From positions 326,410-390,409 of the forward strand of contig NZ_KK211161.1 in assembly GCF_000620645.1 (NCBI RefSeq): a stretch of 64,000 nucleotides of DNA. Reading direction: 5' to 3'. Positions 49,368 through 57,673 of the stretch are shown one piece after another. The position numbers and the translations under genes are program-made. Within the stretch, counting starts at the first letter, position 1, and every line of letters starts with the position of its first letter. Under the pieces are notes generated by a model, which was not told the DNA's origin, did no database searches, and saw nothing but the letters and a program-made list of their open reading frames with translations. This DNA is from Nocardioides sp. URHA0032. GTDB taxonomy: Bacteria; Actinomycetota; Actinomycetes; Propionibacteriales; Nocardioidaceae.

Positions 49368-50201
49368 CTACCAGCCCCAGGACTCGCGCAGGGGCAGCGC
49401 GAAGGACCGCTCGAGCGCCTCGACCTCCGGCGACAGCGCGGTGCGGACCGCGAGCACGTCGGCCTCGTCGGGTCGCACCGTCCCGCGGTCGATGGGCCGG
49501 TAGAGCGTCCGCTGGACCAGCGCCGAGCGCTTGACGCGACCCACCAGGACGGCGCCGTCGTGCTCGCGCACCCAGTCCGCGCTGCGGCGCGCTGCCGAGG
49601 CCAGCCGGACCGAGCGGGCGCGGGCCGCCGGCAGGCGGGCCGCGAGGTCGTCCTCGGCCAGCGGCAGCCGGTCGATCCCGAGGAACTCGGTCACCCCGTC
49701 CAGGAAGCGCTGGGGGTCGGCCACCAGGTCGTCGAAGAGCGCCACGTGCACGTGGTCGCGCGGGAACAGCATGAGGAACCGGTCGAGACCGGTGGCGTAC
49801 CGCCCGTGCTCGAGCAGCTCGGGACGCGCCCGCAGGGCCTCGGCGAACGTGTCGGGTCCGATGCCGTGCTTGCGCATGTAGAGGTACGACGACCACGCCC
49901 GCTCCACGGGATCGCGGAGCGACACCATGATCCGGACGGGGCCCAGCGTGTCCCGGATCCGGCCCGCCGCCTCCGGGTGGAACAGGTAGTCCTGGCAGAC
50001 CTCCCCGACGATCGCCTCGTCCCGGGCGTCGCGGAACTGCGCGGCGTACCACGGGAGTCCCCGGTCGTAGTAGCGGTCGAAGAAGTACAGGTCCTTCGCC
50101 GGGGTCAGGTAGACGTCCGGGTGCTTGAGCAGCATCTCGTGGAGCCAGGAGGACCCGGCCTTGTCGGGACCGACGTACAGGAAGTTGGGCAGCCTGCTCA
50201 C
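49368..50201 (-). CDS. Sulfotransferase family protein
   Basis: This 277-residue PAPS-dependent sulfotransferase has the 5'-phosphosulfate loop GPDKAGSSWLHEML (about 10-23). The 3'-phosphate motif is VRIMVSLRDPVERAWSSYLYM (about 94-114), the classical RDPxxRxxSxY of carbohydrate sulfotransferases. It probably sulfates the polysaccharide made by this locus. The GTG start at 50201 overlaps the stop of the GT2 gene by 4 bp. It is the last gene of the minus-strand arm. Confidence 0.88.
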   Translation of the reverse strand: MSRLPNFLYVGPDKAGSSWLHEMLLKHPDVYLTPAKDLYFFDRYYDRGLPWYAAQFRDARDEAIVGEVCQDYLFHPEAAGRIRDTLGPVRIMVSLRDPVERAWSSYLYMRKHGIGPDTFAEALRARPELLEHGRYATGLDRFLMLFPRDHVHVALFDDLVADPQRFLDGVTEFLGIDRLPLAEDDLAARLPAARARSVRLASAARRSADWVREHDGAVLVGRVKRSALVQRTLYRPIDRGTVRPDEADVLAVRTALSPEVEALERSFALPLRESWGW

Positions 50202-51124
50202 GAGAGCCCCCGTCCCATCCGGCGCGCCGCCGACAGCATCCGCTGCGGTTCGATGCCCGGCCCCGCGACCGCGAGCGCCAGCCAGGCGTGGGGCGCCGCC
50301 GGGTACCGGCAGAGCGCCCGGCCGGCGATGCGCGCGCCCCGGGCACGCTGTCCGGCCGCGGCGCGCGCGTAGGCGATCTGGCCGAGGATGCGGGCGTGGC
50401 TGCGGCGCCGGTCCCGGAAGTCCGGGTGCTTGTCGAGGAGGTACTCCAGGGCGGTGGCCGTGTTCAGCGACCGCCCGCGGAACCACGACGGGATGTCCTT
50501 GCGGATGTCGGCGAGGATCTCCTGGACCGCCCCGATCCGGCCGGCGCGGCTCGCGCGGAGCAGCCAGTCGTAGTCCTCGCCGTAGCCGTGCGGCAGGTCC
50601 TCGTCGTACAGCCCCGCGACGTCGAACGAGCTGCGCCGCATCATCAGCGTCGAGCTGTGCAGCTCCTTGACCCGGTTCTCGAGAAGCCTCTCGTGGCTCA
50701 CCACCGACTCGCGCGCCGGCCACTCGACGTCGCCCCGCTCGCCCATCAGCAGCCGGATCCCGGCGCCGACCGCCAGGAGCGTCGGATCGGACTGCAACCG
50801 TTCGACCTGGAGGCGCACCTTGCTCGGGTGCCACATGTCGTCGTCGTCGCATGAGGCGACGAACTCCCCGTCGCTGGCGAGCACCCCGGTGTTGCGCGCG
50901 CCGCACAGCCCGGCGGTGCGGGTGTTGACGATCGAGCGCACCGTCCGGTCCGGGAGCGAGCGCAGCTCGAGCATCAGGTCGGCCTCCTCGCGGTCGTGGA
51001 CCACGAGGACCTCGATGGGGCCGTCGTAGTCCTGCGACAGCACCGAGGTGAGGGTCTCGCCGAGCAGCGTCGGGCGGCCGCGGGTGGGGATCACCACGTT
51101 CACGGTGGGGAGGTGTGCAGTCAT
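50198..51124 (-). CDS. Family 2 glycosyltransferase
   Basis: This 308-residue cytoplasmic GT-A enzyme adds a sugar from a nucleotide donor to the growing repeat unit. The N-terminal VNVVIPTRGRPTLLGETLTSVLSQDY is typical of GT2. ARNTGVLASDGEFVASCDDDDMWHPSKV contains the metal-binding DDD, and PHGYGEDYDWLLRA the ED-Y catalytic region. The donor and acceptor sugars are unknown. It overlaps both neighbouring sulfotransferase genes by 4 bp. Confidence 0.9.
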   Translation of the reverse strand: MTAHLPTVNVVIPTRGRPTLLGETLTSVLSQDYDGPIEVLVVHDREEADLMLELRSLPDRTVRSIVNTRTAGLCGARNTGVLASDGEFVASCDDDDMWHPSKVRLQVERLQSDPTLLAVGAGIRLLMGERGDVEWPARESVVSHERLLENRVKELHSSTLMMRRSSFDVAGLYDEDLPHGYGEDYDWLLRASRAGRIGAVQEILADIRKDIPSWFRGRSLNTATALEYLLDKHPDFRDRRRSHARILGQIAYARAAAGQRARGARIAGRALCRYPAAPHAWLALAVAGPGIEPQRMLSAARRMGRGLS

Positions 51125-52188
51125 CTCGGGCCTCTCGTCCTGTCTCGTTCCGCTGGGCGGGGTGTGGTGGGTCGGGGTCGCCGCTGCGTCGCCGGGTATC
51201 CGTACGCGGCGAGCAGGGGAAGCGTCAGTGCGGTCACGACCCTGCGTGAGCCCAACGGCATCTCGCGGGTCCAGCTGTCGTCGCGCCGCAGCGGGATCTC
51301 ACCGGAGCGGAACCGCGACGGGTTCCCGGACAGGCCGTGGCTCGGTCCGAGCCGGAGCGCGCCGCCGTGCACGGCGGGCAGGTCGTCGGCGGAGAGCGGC
51401 ACTCCCAGGTCCGTGGTGGCCGACACCAGGGTGCGGACCGGGTCGGCGACGAAGTCCTCGTAGCGGATCCTCGCCGCGCGCGGGCCGCCGATCCCGGCGA
51501 TCGCCTGGACCTCCAGCTGCAGCGCGGACCACTGCGCGGCGGCGCGCGGCGCCGCGATGCGCCACATCCTGGCCTCGCCGCCCGTGGCGTGCGGGCGGGT
51601 GACCTCCCGGTTCCACGACCATGCCACCGCGCGGGGGTCCCGGACGACGTTCAGCACCCGCACGTCCAGGTCGGGCGAACCGGCGAGCGCCTGGCCCAGT
51701 GCCGGACCCTTCGAGGCGTCGACGACGACGTAGGCGCCCGTCACCTCGGCCACGGCGCAGTAGATCCGGTCATAGGCCGTGCGCAGGTTCGTGAGCTGGT
51801 CCGACGGAACGCCACGCGCGAGCATCCGGGGCAGGTGTCGCTGCCGCGCGGCGGCCCGGTGCAGACCGACCAGGCGATCGAGAACCTCGTCGGACCACCC
51901 GCCGAACGCGAGCTCGCCGACGCTCGTCCACACGGGGCAGCGTGAGAACCTGGCCCCGCACCCGCAGAGCTCGTCCGCGCGCGCCACCGCGCGCGCCAGG
52001 TCCACGAGCTCGCCGACGTTCGTCCAGCCCGGCGCGGCGCCGAGCATCCGCTCCACGAGGGTGGATCCCGACCGGCCGAATCCGGCGAGGTACACGACCA
52101 CGGGCCGGTCGACTGCAGGCCCGGGGGGCCCGGCCGGCGACGGTCCCGGTGCGGCGCCGAGGTGGGGTGAGTGCTCAGGCAGGGGCAT
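51121..52188 (-). CDS. Sulfotransferase family protein
   Basis: This 355-residue sulfotransferase of the GFGRSGST type has the PAPS loop VVVYLAGFGRSGSTLVERML (about 31-50), ADELCGCGARFSRCPVW with several Cys, and the phosphate-binding LNVVRDPRAVAWSWNREV. It differs clearly from the 49368 enzyme but resembles the one at 55350 (same GRSGSTLxERML start and CGCG-x-CP segment). The first 25 residues are Pro/Gly-rich. The 5' end overlaps the PssE-like gene by 14 bp. Confidence 0.85.
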   Translation of the reverse strand: MPLPEHSPHLGAAPGPSPAGPPGPAVDRPVVVYLAGFGRSGSTLVERMLGAAPGWTNVGELVDLARAVARADELCGCGARFSRCPVWTSVGELAFGGWSDEVLDRLVGLHRAAARQRHLPRMLARGVPSDQLTNLRTAYDRIYCAVAEVTGAYVVVDASKGPALGQALAGSPDLDVRVLNVVRDPRAVAWSWNREVTRPHATGGEARMWRIAAPRAAAQWSALQLEVQAIAGIGGPRAARIRYEDFVADPVRTLVSATTDLGVPLSADDLPAVHGGALRLGPSHGLSGNPSRFRSGEIPLRRDDSWTREMPLGSRRVVTALTLPLLAAYGYPATQRRPRPTTPRPAERDRTRGPR

Positions 52189-52726
52189 GTCGTCGGCGCC
52201 TGGGTCGACCGGTGGGGCTGCGGAGCATCACCGCGGCCAGCTCGGCCGCTGCCCTCGTGCGCGCCAGGTCCCGGGCCTCGTGCACGGACGCGTTCGAGCC
52301 GGGGTCCGGCGGGCCTTCGCGGAGGGCCCGGGCCAGCTCGCTCTCGAACGCGGCCTGGCTCCTGATGTCGACCACGACGCCGACCCGGCCGACCAGCTCG
52401 GCGAACCGCTGCTGGTGGTCGTCGACGTGCTCCCCGAGGACCGGGTCACGCGGCACGCAGAGCGGGACGTGCCCTGCCTCTCGAGCATCCATGACCAGGG
52501 CCGGCCCGCCGTGGCAGACGACCGCCGTGGCTTCCTCGAGCAGCCCGTCGAGCACGCCACGGGCGAGGAAGTCGTGACCCTCGGCCCGGGACGGTGCTCG
52601 GGTCACGCCGTGCTGGACCACGAACCGGACGTCGCCGTGACGAGCCGCCGCGTCGTCGATCCATCCCACCAACCGGTCGAAGGGATGGTGGTCAGTGCCG
52701 ACGAGAGCGACCACGAGCGCGTTCAC
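52175..52726 (-). CDS. PssE/EpsF-like glycosyltransferase subunit (Alg13-type)
   Basis: This 183-residue C-terminal half of a GT-B enzyme has the UDP-sugar-binding segment VVCHGGPALVMDAREAGHVPLCVPR and EHVDDHQQRFAELV, as in GT28 and Alg13-like proteins. It should pair with the PssD-like membrane subunit encoded just upstream to form one transferase, adding an early sugar to the lipid-linked repeat unit. The start is the GTG at 52726, overlapping the PssD-like stop by 4 bp. Confidence 0.85.
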   Translation of the reverse strand: MNALVVALVGTDHHPFDRLVGWIDDAAARHGDVRFVVQHGVTRAPSRAEGHDFLARGVLDGLLEEATAVVCHGGPALVMDAREAGHVPLCVPRDPVLGEHVDDHQQRFAELVGRVGVVVDIRSQAAFESELARALREGPPDPGSNASVHEARDLARTRAAAELAAVMLRSPTGRPRRRRHAPA

Positions 52727-53244
52727 AGCAGCGGTCCCACGAGCCGGGCGTCGGGGTAGAACGCGAGCTGGCTCTGCCACTGCACCATCCGGAGCGTCGT
52801 GAAGGGCCCGCAGAGTCGACCGGTCATCGTCGGCGTGTCCACCCGGTCGTAGACCTCGATGAACACCGTCGGGATGCCGAGCAACCAGGCTCCGACGAAG
52901 AAGGGCACGGCCACGCCGGCTCCTGCGCTCACGAGCAAGGAGGGGCGTTCGCGACGCAGGATCCGCATCGCCAGGACGGCGTTCCGCAGCAGGTTGGGCA
53001 GGTTCCGGGTCGTCGGGGAGTACGACCGGACCACCCGCTCACCCACCAACCGGTCGCGCACGTCCGGGGCGTCGGGACAGACCCATACCCGGGAGTGTCC
53101 CTGCCACCAGCCGCGTAGCGCCAGCAGGTGGGCGAGGTGACCGCCCTGGGTGCTGACGAGCAGCACCGGGCCGGTCGCCGCACCGTCGGCAGCCCGCGGT
53201 GAACGGCGACGCCGTGCTCGCGGAGGATCGGTCCGGTTGTCCAT
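52723..53244 (-). CDS. PssD/EpsE-like glycosyltransferase subunit (Alg14-type)
   Basis: This 173-residue membrane-associated half has LLVSTQGGHLAHLLAL in the N-terminal Rossmann part and PSLLVSAGAGVAVPFFVGAWLLGIPTVFIEVYDRV with a hydrophobic stretch. It ends RMVQWQSQLAFYPDARLVGPL, which matches the Alg14/PssD family. It anchors the PssE-like catalytic partner. ATG 53244 is taken because the preceding 20 codons reach back through the palindromic promoter region. It is first gene of the minus arm. Confidence 0.85.
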   Translation of the reverse strand: MDNRTDPPRARRRRSPRAADGAATGPVLLVSTQGGHLAHLLALRGWWQGHSRVWVCPDAPDVRDRLVGERVVRSYSPTTRNLPNLLRNAVLAMRILRRERPSLLVSAGAGVAVPFFVGAWLLGIPTVFIEVYDRVDTPTMTGRLCGPFTTLRMVQWQSQLAFYPDARLVGPLL

Positions 53245-53298
53245 GGCCGTGATCCTCGGGACGTCTCGCGCAGGGTGGTCGGCTTCACCGACGCCTAT

Positions 53299-53358
53299 CC
53301 CCAAGATTGGGGCCGGGCCATCCCCGAATTGGGGGACGGCTCACCAGCGCTGGGGGAC
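53299..53358. promoter_or_regulatory. Array of three CCCC-AT-GGGG motifs in the divergent EPS promoter
   Basis: CCCCAA-GA-TTGGGG (53299-53312) is a perfect palindrome, and CCCC-GAATT-GGGG (53322-53334) nearly so. A half-site GCTGGGGGAC ends at 53358. The G-runs are spaced 21-22 bp, i.e. two DNA turns. The array lies between the PssD-like gene and the GH26-like gene and suggests cooperative binding of a regulator to one face of DNA. Confidence 0.6.
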
Positions 53359-53375
53359 GCGAGCCGATCCGGACC

Positions 53376-53381
53376 TACGTT
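53376..53381 (+). promoter_or_regulatory. Putative -10 element of GH26-like gene
   Basis: TACGTT ends 6 bases before the ATG at 53388, in line with the leaderless pattern. Confidence 0.4.
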
Positions 53382-53387
53382 CGCGCC

Positions 53388-54404
53388 ATGCCGATCGCCC
53401 GACGCGGGCTGCTCGGGCTCGGAGCGGCGGCAGCGCTGTCCGTTGCCGTCTCCGGGTGCAGCAGCCCCTCCCGTCCGTCCGGTCCCCGGCGCGCGACCTC
53501 CCCCACGACCACGCGACCCCGGGAAACCGAGGCTGCCAGCAGGCCGGCGAGCGCGGAGCCGGCGTTCGCCGGCTGCCCCGCTCCCACCCAGGTCTACTTC
53601 GGAGCGTCCCTGCCCGCCGACCGGTCCGTGGCGGACTGGGAGGCGACGCTGGGTGCCAGCCTGGCGGTGCACCGGTCGTACTTCACGCCCGACCAGAACG
53701 AGATCGCGCAGCTGGCGCACCAGTGTGCCGACGACCTCGCCCACGACCGCCTGCCGCACGTCTCGATGAAGCCGCCCGGGACGTGGGCGGAGGTCGCGAG
53801 CGGAGGTTTCGACGCGTGGCTCACCGAGCTGCTCGGAGCCCTGAGGCAGCAGGCGGGACCGGTCTTCCTGACCATCCACCACGAACCCGAGAACGACGTC
53901 GGGCCGGCAGGCATGGCCGCGCCCGACTACGTGGCGATGCAGCGGCACGTGATCCGCCTGGCCGGCGACCTGGCTCCGTCGGTCACGACGGTGCCCGTCC
54001 TCCAGCACTGGACCTTCGATCCCCTGCAGCGCGGCACCGATCCGCGGTCCTGGATCGTCCCCGAGGCCGCGGTGCTGGGCGTGGACGTCTACAACCCGTG
54101 GTCGCCGACGAACGGCAAGCCGTGGCGAACCTTCGGGAGCCGCATCGACGAGGTGCTCCCGTGGATCGACGACACCCCCCTGGCGATCGGCGAGTACGGA
54201 TGCCGCGAAGATCCCAGCGACCCCGGGAGCGCAGCCGCCTGGCTGCGCGACGCGGCCGAGTACGCGCGGACGCACGGGATCGTCTCCATGTCGTACTTCA
54301 ACTCCGGGGTCCACGCCCCCGACGGCTCGCTGGAGCTGCACGGGCCCGGCGAGCGGGCGTTCGCCGAGCTGCTCGGCTCCCCCTGGGTGGCCCGCCCGAC
54401 CTGA
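53388..54404 (+). CDS. GH26-like glycoside hydrolase lipoprotein
   Basis: This 338-residue lipoprotein has a twin-arginine-like signal (ARRGLLGLGAAAAL) and lipobox SGC with Cys24, and a Thr/Arg/Pro linker to about residue 60. The (beta/alpha)8 domain has FLTIHHEPEND, where Glu166 is the expected acid/base of the HxxE motif, and PLAIGEYGCR with Glu269 as the nucleophile. This is the family 26 (beta-mannanase-like) pattern. It may trim or release the polysaccharide made by this locus. It is divergent from the PssD-like gene and convergent with the LamG gene, 4 bp apart. Confidence 0.8.
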   Translation: MPIARRGLLGLGAAAALSVAVSGCSSPSRPSGPRRATSPTTTRPRETEAASRPASAEPAFAGCPAPTQVYFGASLPADRSVADWEATLGASLAVHRSYFTPDQNEIAQLAHQCADDLAHDRLPHVSMKPPGTWAEVASGGFDAWLTELLGALRQQAGPVFLTIHHEPENDVGPAGMAAPDYVAMQRHVIRLAGDLAPSVTTVPVLQHWTFDPLQRGTDPRSWIVPEAAVLGVDVYNPWSPTNGKPWRTFGSRIDEVLPWIDDTPLAIGEYGCREDPSDPGSAAAWLRDAAEYARTHGIVSMSYFNSGVHAPDGSLELHGPGERAFAELLGSPWVARPT

Positions 54405-54408
54405 TCGC

Positions 54409-55212
54409 TCACCCGTCCTCCAGGATGCGCAGGAAGACGTCATCGACCCGCCCGTGGTACTGGTCGTCGTCGTCGCCGACGCCGGGGCTGCCGACCCGGA
54501 CCGGCCACGGGTTGCTCACGGAGCCGGTGCGGCCGGCCCGACGGGTCACGGTGCCGTCCACGGAGATCGAGAGGCCATCGGCGTCTCGCCGGCAGACCAC
54601 GTGGTGCCACCGGGAGTCCGCGACCGTGGACGTCGAGCGCACGACGAGCTCGCCCTCGGGCGACCGCACCACGCAGCTGGGCTTGCCGGCGGTGTCGTCG
54701 ACCTGCAGCTTCCACTGCCCCCCGTCGGTCCCGAAGCGGCCCTTCTGGACGATGTTCGAGCCCGTGGTCGTCTGGTCCCGCGCGAGCCAGACGGTGGCGC
54801 CGTACTCGAAGGGGGCGCTGCCGGGATCGAGACCGTCGGCGGACGTCACCTCCACCATCGCCCGGGGGCAGCCACGCGGGCTCGTGCATCCCCGGGGGAA
54901 GGCGACCGCCGCCGACGACCCGTCCGCCCCGCCGACCCGGGTCACGCGGCCCCCGTTGGCCGAGACGAGGTCACCGACGTACGGGCCGCCCGCCGCGTCC
55001 GGGTAGGCCGAGGTCCCGTCGTACGCCATCGTCGTCCTCTCGAAGGACAGCCACAGGTCGGCGTCCGGGTGGCCGACGACGGCGGTCGAGGAGCGCTCGG
55101 GTACCGGCGCCCGCCGGGTGGTCGCCCCCTCCCCTCCGCACCCGGCCGTCACCAGGGCGGCGACGGCGGTCACGGTGGCGGCGAGACGCAGCTTCGCTGG
55201 TCGGCCCGTCAC
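54409..55212 (-). CDS. LamG/concanavalin-like domain lipoprotein
   Basis: This 267-residue lipoprotein has the signal peptide RLAATVTAVAALVTAGC (lipobox Cys25) and a laminin-G-like beta sandwich (about 45-265). Typical features are ADLWLSFE at the start of the domain, SNIVQKGRFG, WKLQVDD and RWHHVVCRRDADGLSISVDG. LamG domains bind carbohydrates at the cell surface. It starts at 55212 and is divergent from the sulfotransferase gene with the motif at 55233 between them. It may tether the polysaccharide or a hydrolase. Confidence 0.8.
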   Translation of the reverse strand: MTGRPAKLRLAATVTAVAALVTAGCGGEGATTRRAPVPERSSTAVVGHPDADLWLSFERTTMAYDGTSAYPDAAGGPYVGDLVSANGGRVTRVGGADGSSAAVAFPRGCTSPRGCPRAMVEVTSADGLDPGSAPFEYGATVWLARDQTTTGSNIVQKGRFGTDGGQWKLQVDDTAGKPSCVVRSPEGELVVRSTSTVADSRWHHVVCRRDADGLSISVDGTVTRRAGRTGSVSNPWPVRVGSPGVGDDDDQYHGRVDDVFLRILEDG

Positions 55213-55232
55213 GCATCCTCCTCGTCCAGATA

Positions 55233-55246
55233 CCCGATTTGGGGGA
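55233..55246. promoter_or_regulatory. CCCC-AT-GGGG-type motif before plus-strand EPS operon
   Basis: CCCGATTTGGGGGA resembles the array at 53299-53358. It lies 40 bp upstream of TAGCGT (55286-55291), the probable -10 of the polymerase operon. A related sequence is at 63756. Confidence 0.5.
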
Positions 55247-55285
55247 GCCCACCGACGAAAACCCCTCCCCGTCCGGCATCGCCCC

Positions 55286-55291
55286 TAGCGT
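55286..55291 (+). promoter_or_regulatory. Putative -10 element of the plus-strand EPS operon
   Basis: CCTAGCGTCC occurs here and again at 63792-63801 before the LTD gene. TAGCGT would start a leader of about 55 bases before the sulfotransferase GTG at 55350. Confidence 0.45.
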
Positions 55292-55349
55292 CCGACGCGG
55301 ATCCGCCACGAGGGCGGTGGCACGAGAAACCAGGACGTCGGGGGATGTC

Positions 55350-56306
55350 GTGAAGGTGCTGTACATCGCAGGTGTCGGTCGTTCCGGCAGCACCCTGCTC
55401 GAACGCATGCTCGGCGCGCTGCCCGGCTGTGTCAACACCGGTGAGCTCAACGCGATCTTCTCCCGCGTCATCAGCCAGGACCAGCGGTGCGGGTGCGGCG
55501 AGCCCTTCTCCGCGTGCCCGTTCTGGACCGCCGTCGGGGAGCAGGCGTTCGGCGGGTGGGAGTCGGTGACCGACCGCATGTGCCGGCTCCAGCAGCACCT
55601 GGTCCGCCAGCGCCGGGTGCCGCAGCTTGCCGCCGGCGTCGCGGGTCCCGACTTCCGGCACCAGCTCGCGGACTACCTCGACGGTTACCAACGCCTCTAC
55701 CGGGCGATCGCCCAGGTCTCCGGCGCCGACGTCGTCGTGGACGCCAGCAAGTCCGCGGCCCAGCTCGTGGCGCTGCGCCGGCTGCGCGGGCTGGACCTGC
55801 GCGTGCTCCACCTGGTGCGCGACCCGCGCGGGGTCGCCCACTCCTGGACCAAGTCGGGGATCCGCAAGCCGCAGTCCCGCGACGGCGACACGATGGCGAC
55901 CTACCCGCCGCACCGCCTCGCCGTGCTCTGGACGACGCTCGAGATCGAGTGCGGCGCGGTCGCCGCGTCCGTCCCGCACGCCGCCCGCGTGCGGTACGAG
56001 GACCTGGTCGCCCGGCCGCGGCCGACGCTCGCGCGGGCCGTGGCCGCCCTCGGCCTCTCCACCGACCCGGCGGCGCTCGACCACGTCGGAGAGCGCAGCG
56101 TCGTCCTGGAGCCCAGCCACGGCATCGCCGGCAGCCGGAGCCGGTTCGTCTCCGGACGCGTCGAGCTGCGCCTCGACGACGCATGGCGGTCGTCGCTCCC
56201 GGTGGGTGCCCGCCGCATGGTCACCGCGGTGACCCTGCCCCACCTCCTCGGCTACGGGTACGTGGGCCGGCGGTCCGACCTCGTGGCCCCGGGGGCGGGC
56301 TCGTGA
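55350..56306 (+). CDS. Sulfotransferase family protein
   Basis: This 318-residue sulfotransferase has YIAGVGRSGSTLLERML (PAPS loop, about 5-21), RCGCGEPFSACPFW and LHLVRDPRGVAHSWTKS. It is close in pattern to the one at 51121, so these are likely paralogues acting at different positions of the same polymer. The GTG at 55350 is chosen over the frame from 55239, which would begin within the promoter motif; GGGGG lies 5 bases upstream. It is first gene of the plus-strand operon and overlaps the polymerase gene by 4 bp. Confidence 0.85.
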   Translation: MKVLYIAGVGRSGSTLLERMLGALPGCVNTGELNAIFSRVISQDQRCGCGEPFSACPFWTAVGEQAFGGWESVTDRMCRLQQHLVRQRRVPQLAAGVAGPDFRHQLADYLDGYQRLYRAIAQVSGADVVVDASKSAAQLVALRRLRGLDLRVLHLVRDPRGVAHSWTKSGIRKPQSRDGDTMATYPPHRLAVLWTTLEIECGAVAASVPHAARVRYEDLVARPRPTLARAVAALGLSTDPAALDHVGERSVVLEPSHGIAGSRSRFVSGRVELRLDDAWRSSLPVGARRMVTAVTLPHLLGYGYVGRRSDLVAPGAGS

Positions 56307-57673
56307 CGCAGGAGGTCGTCCGCCCGGCGTACGGGACTGACACCGGGACCCCCGTGCCCCCGCGCACCGGGCTGTTCGGGCCCGGATGGCCCCTCTCGGT
56401 CCTGTACCTCGGCTTCCCGCTCTGGTGGGCGCTCGGCCTGGCGCAGGTCATCTTCTTCGCGATGGCCGCGGTCATGGTGGTGCACCTGCGCCGCGGAGGT
56501 CCGCTGCGGGTCCCGCGCGGCTTCACGCCGTGGCTGCTCTTCCTCGTCTGGATGTTCGCCGGCGTCCTCCTCGTGCACGCGACCGCACCGCACACGGTGC
56601 CGGGCGGCGGACTCGGACGCGTCGCCAACTTCGGCGTCTGGGCGCTGTGGTACCTGGCGATCACGGTCGTGATGCTGTACGTCGTCAACACCGCGCGCGA
56701 GGTGTCGACACAACGGATCGCGCGGCTCCTCGGCTGGATGTTCGTCGTGACAGCGGGCTTCGGCGTCCTGGCCGTCCTGGCGCCCAGCCTCGAGTTCGAG
56801 TCGCCCATGGAGCTGGTGCTCCCCCACAGCCTGGTCTCGACGAACTTCGTCCGCACGCTGGTGCACCCGTCGCTCTCCTCGAGCAGCGACTTCCTGGGCT
56901 ACGTGCAGCCCCGGCCGACGGCGCCCTTCCCCTACTCGAACGCGTGGGGCAACAACCTGGCCCTCTACCTCCCCTTCTTCTTCCTGGCGTGGCTGGGGCG
57001 CGACGCCGGCTGGCGCCGGAAGCTCGCGCCGGTCGTGCTGGTCGCCGCCGTCTTCCCGATCATCTTCTCCCTGAACCGGGGCCTGTGGATCTCCCTCGCC
57101 CTCGCCGGCGGGTACGTCGCGGTCCGGCTCGCCGTCAACGGGCGCACCCGGGCCCTGCAGGTGCTCGTGGCCGCGGTCGTGATCGGCGGCATCGCGTTCA
57201 CGGCGTCCCCGCTCTACGACACGCTGGTCCTGCGCGTCGAGACCCCGCACAGCAACGATCGCCGGGCCGGCACGGCGGAGACCGTGGTGTCCACCACCGC
57301 CCAGGGCTCGCCCGTGCTCGGGTACGGCACCACGCGCACCATGGCGGGGAGCTTCAGCTCCCTCGCCGGTGGCGAGACGGAGTCGTGCCACCAGTGCGCC
57401 GCTCCGCCGCTCGGGACGCAGGGCTTCATGTGGCGCCTGGTGCTCACCACCGGCTTCGGCGGGACCCTCCTGTGCCTGTGGTTCTTCGGGGCGCAGTTCC
57501 TGCGCCGCGCCCGCGGTCCGGCGCCCCTGGACGTCGCGACCTGCACAGTGCTCCTGATCGCCGTCGTCTGCTTCTTCGTCTACGACTCGCTCGGGTCGGC
57601 GCTGTTCACCGTGATGATCGCGGTGGGGCTGATGGCCAGGTCGGACATCACTGAGCCGGAGGTGGCGCCGTGA
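56303..57673 (+). CDS. O-antigen ligase/polymerase-like membrane protein
   Basis: This 456-residue membrane protein has about ten helices and a larger extracytoplasmic loop (about 195-235 and 310-375). The late loop holds the Wzy/WaaL-like GYGTTRTMAG region and Cys pair ESCHQCAAPPLGTQGFMWRLVLTTG. It probably polymerises repeat units exported by the flippase or joins polymer to a carrier. It starts at the GTG 56303 (GTGA overlap) and overlaps the kinase-like gene by 4 bp. Confidence 0.8.
   Translation: MTQEVVRPAYGTDTGTPVPPRTGLFGPGWPLSVLYLGFPLWWALGLAQVIFFAMAAVMVVHLRRGGPLRVPRGFTPWLLFLVWMFAGVLLVHATAPHTVPGGGLGRVANFGVWALWYLAITVVMLYVVNTAREVSTQRIARLLGWMFVVTAGFGVLAVLAPSLEFESPMELVLPHSLVSTNFVRTLVHPSLSSSSDFLGYVQPRPTAPFPYSNAWGNNLALYLPFFFLAWLGRDAGWRRKLAPVVLVAAVFPIIFSLNRGLWISLALAGGYVAVRLAVNGRTRALQVLVAAVVIGGIAFTASPLYDTLVLRVETPHSNDRRAGTAETVVSTTAQGSPVLGYGTTRTMAGSFSSLAGGETESCHQCAAPPLGTQGFMWRLVLTTGFGGTLLCLWFFGAQFLRRARGPAPLDVATCTVLLIAVVCFFVYDSLGSALFTVMIAVGLMARSDITEPEVAP

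Noticed and set aside
45707..49534. Long plus-strand open frame of 1275 codons
   Set aside because: It is antisense to mfd, whose protein is unmistakable. Its Arg/Val/Asp/Glu/His-rich composition is the typical mirror product of GC-rich coding DNA.
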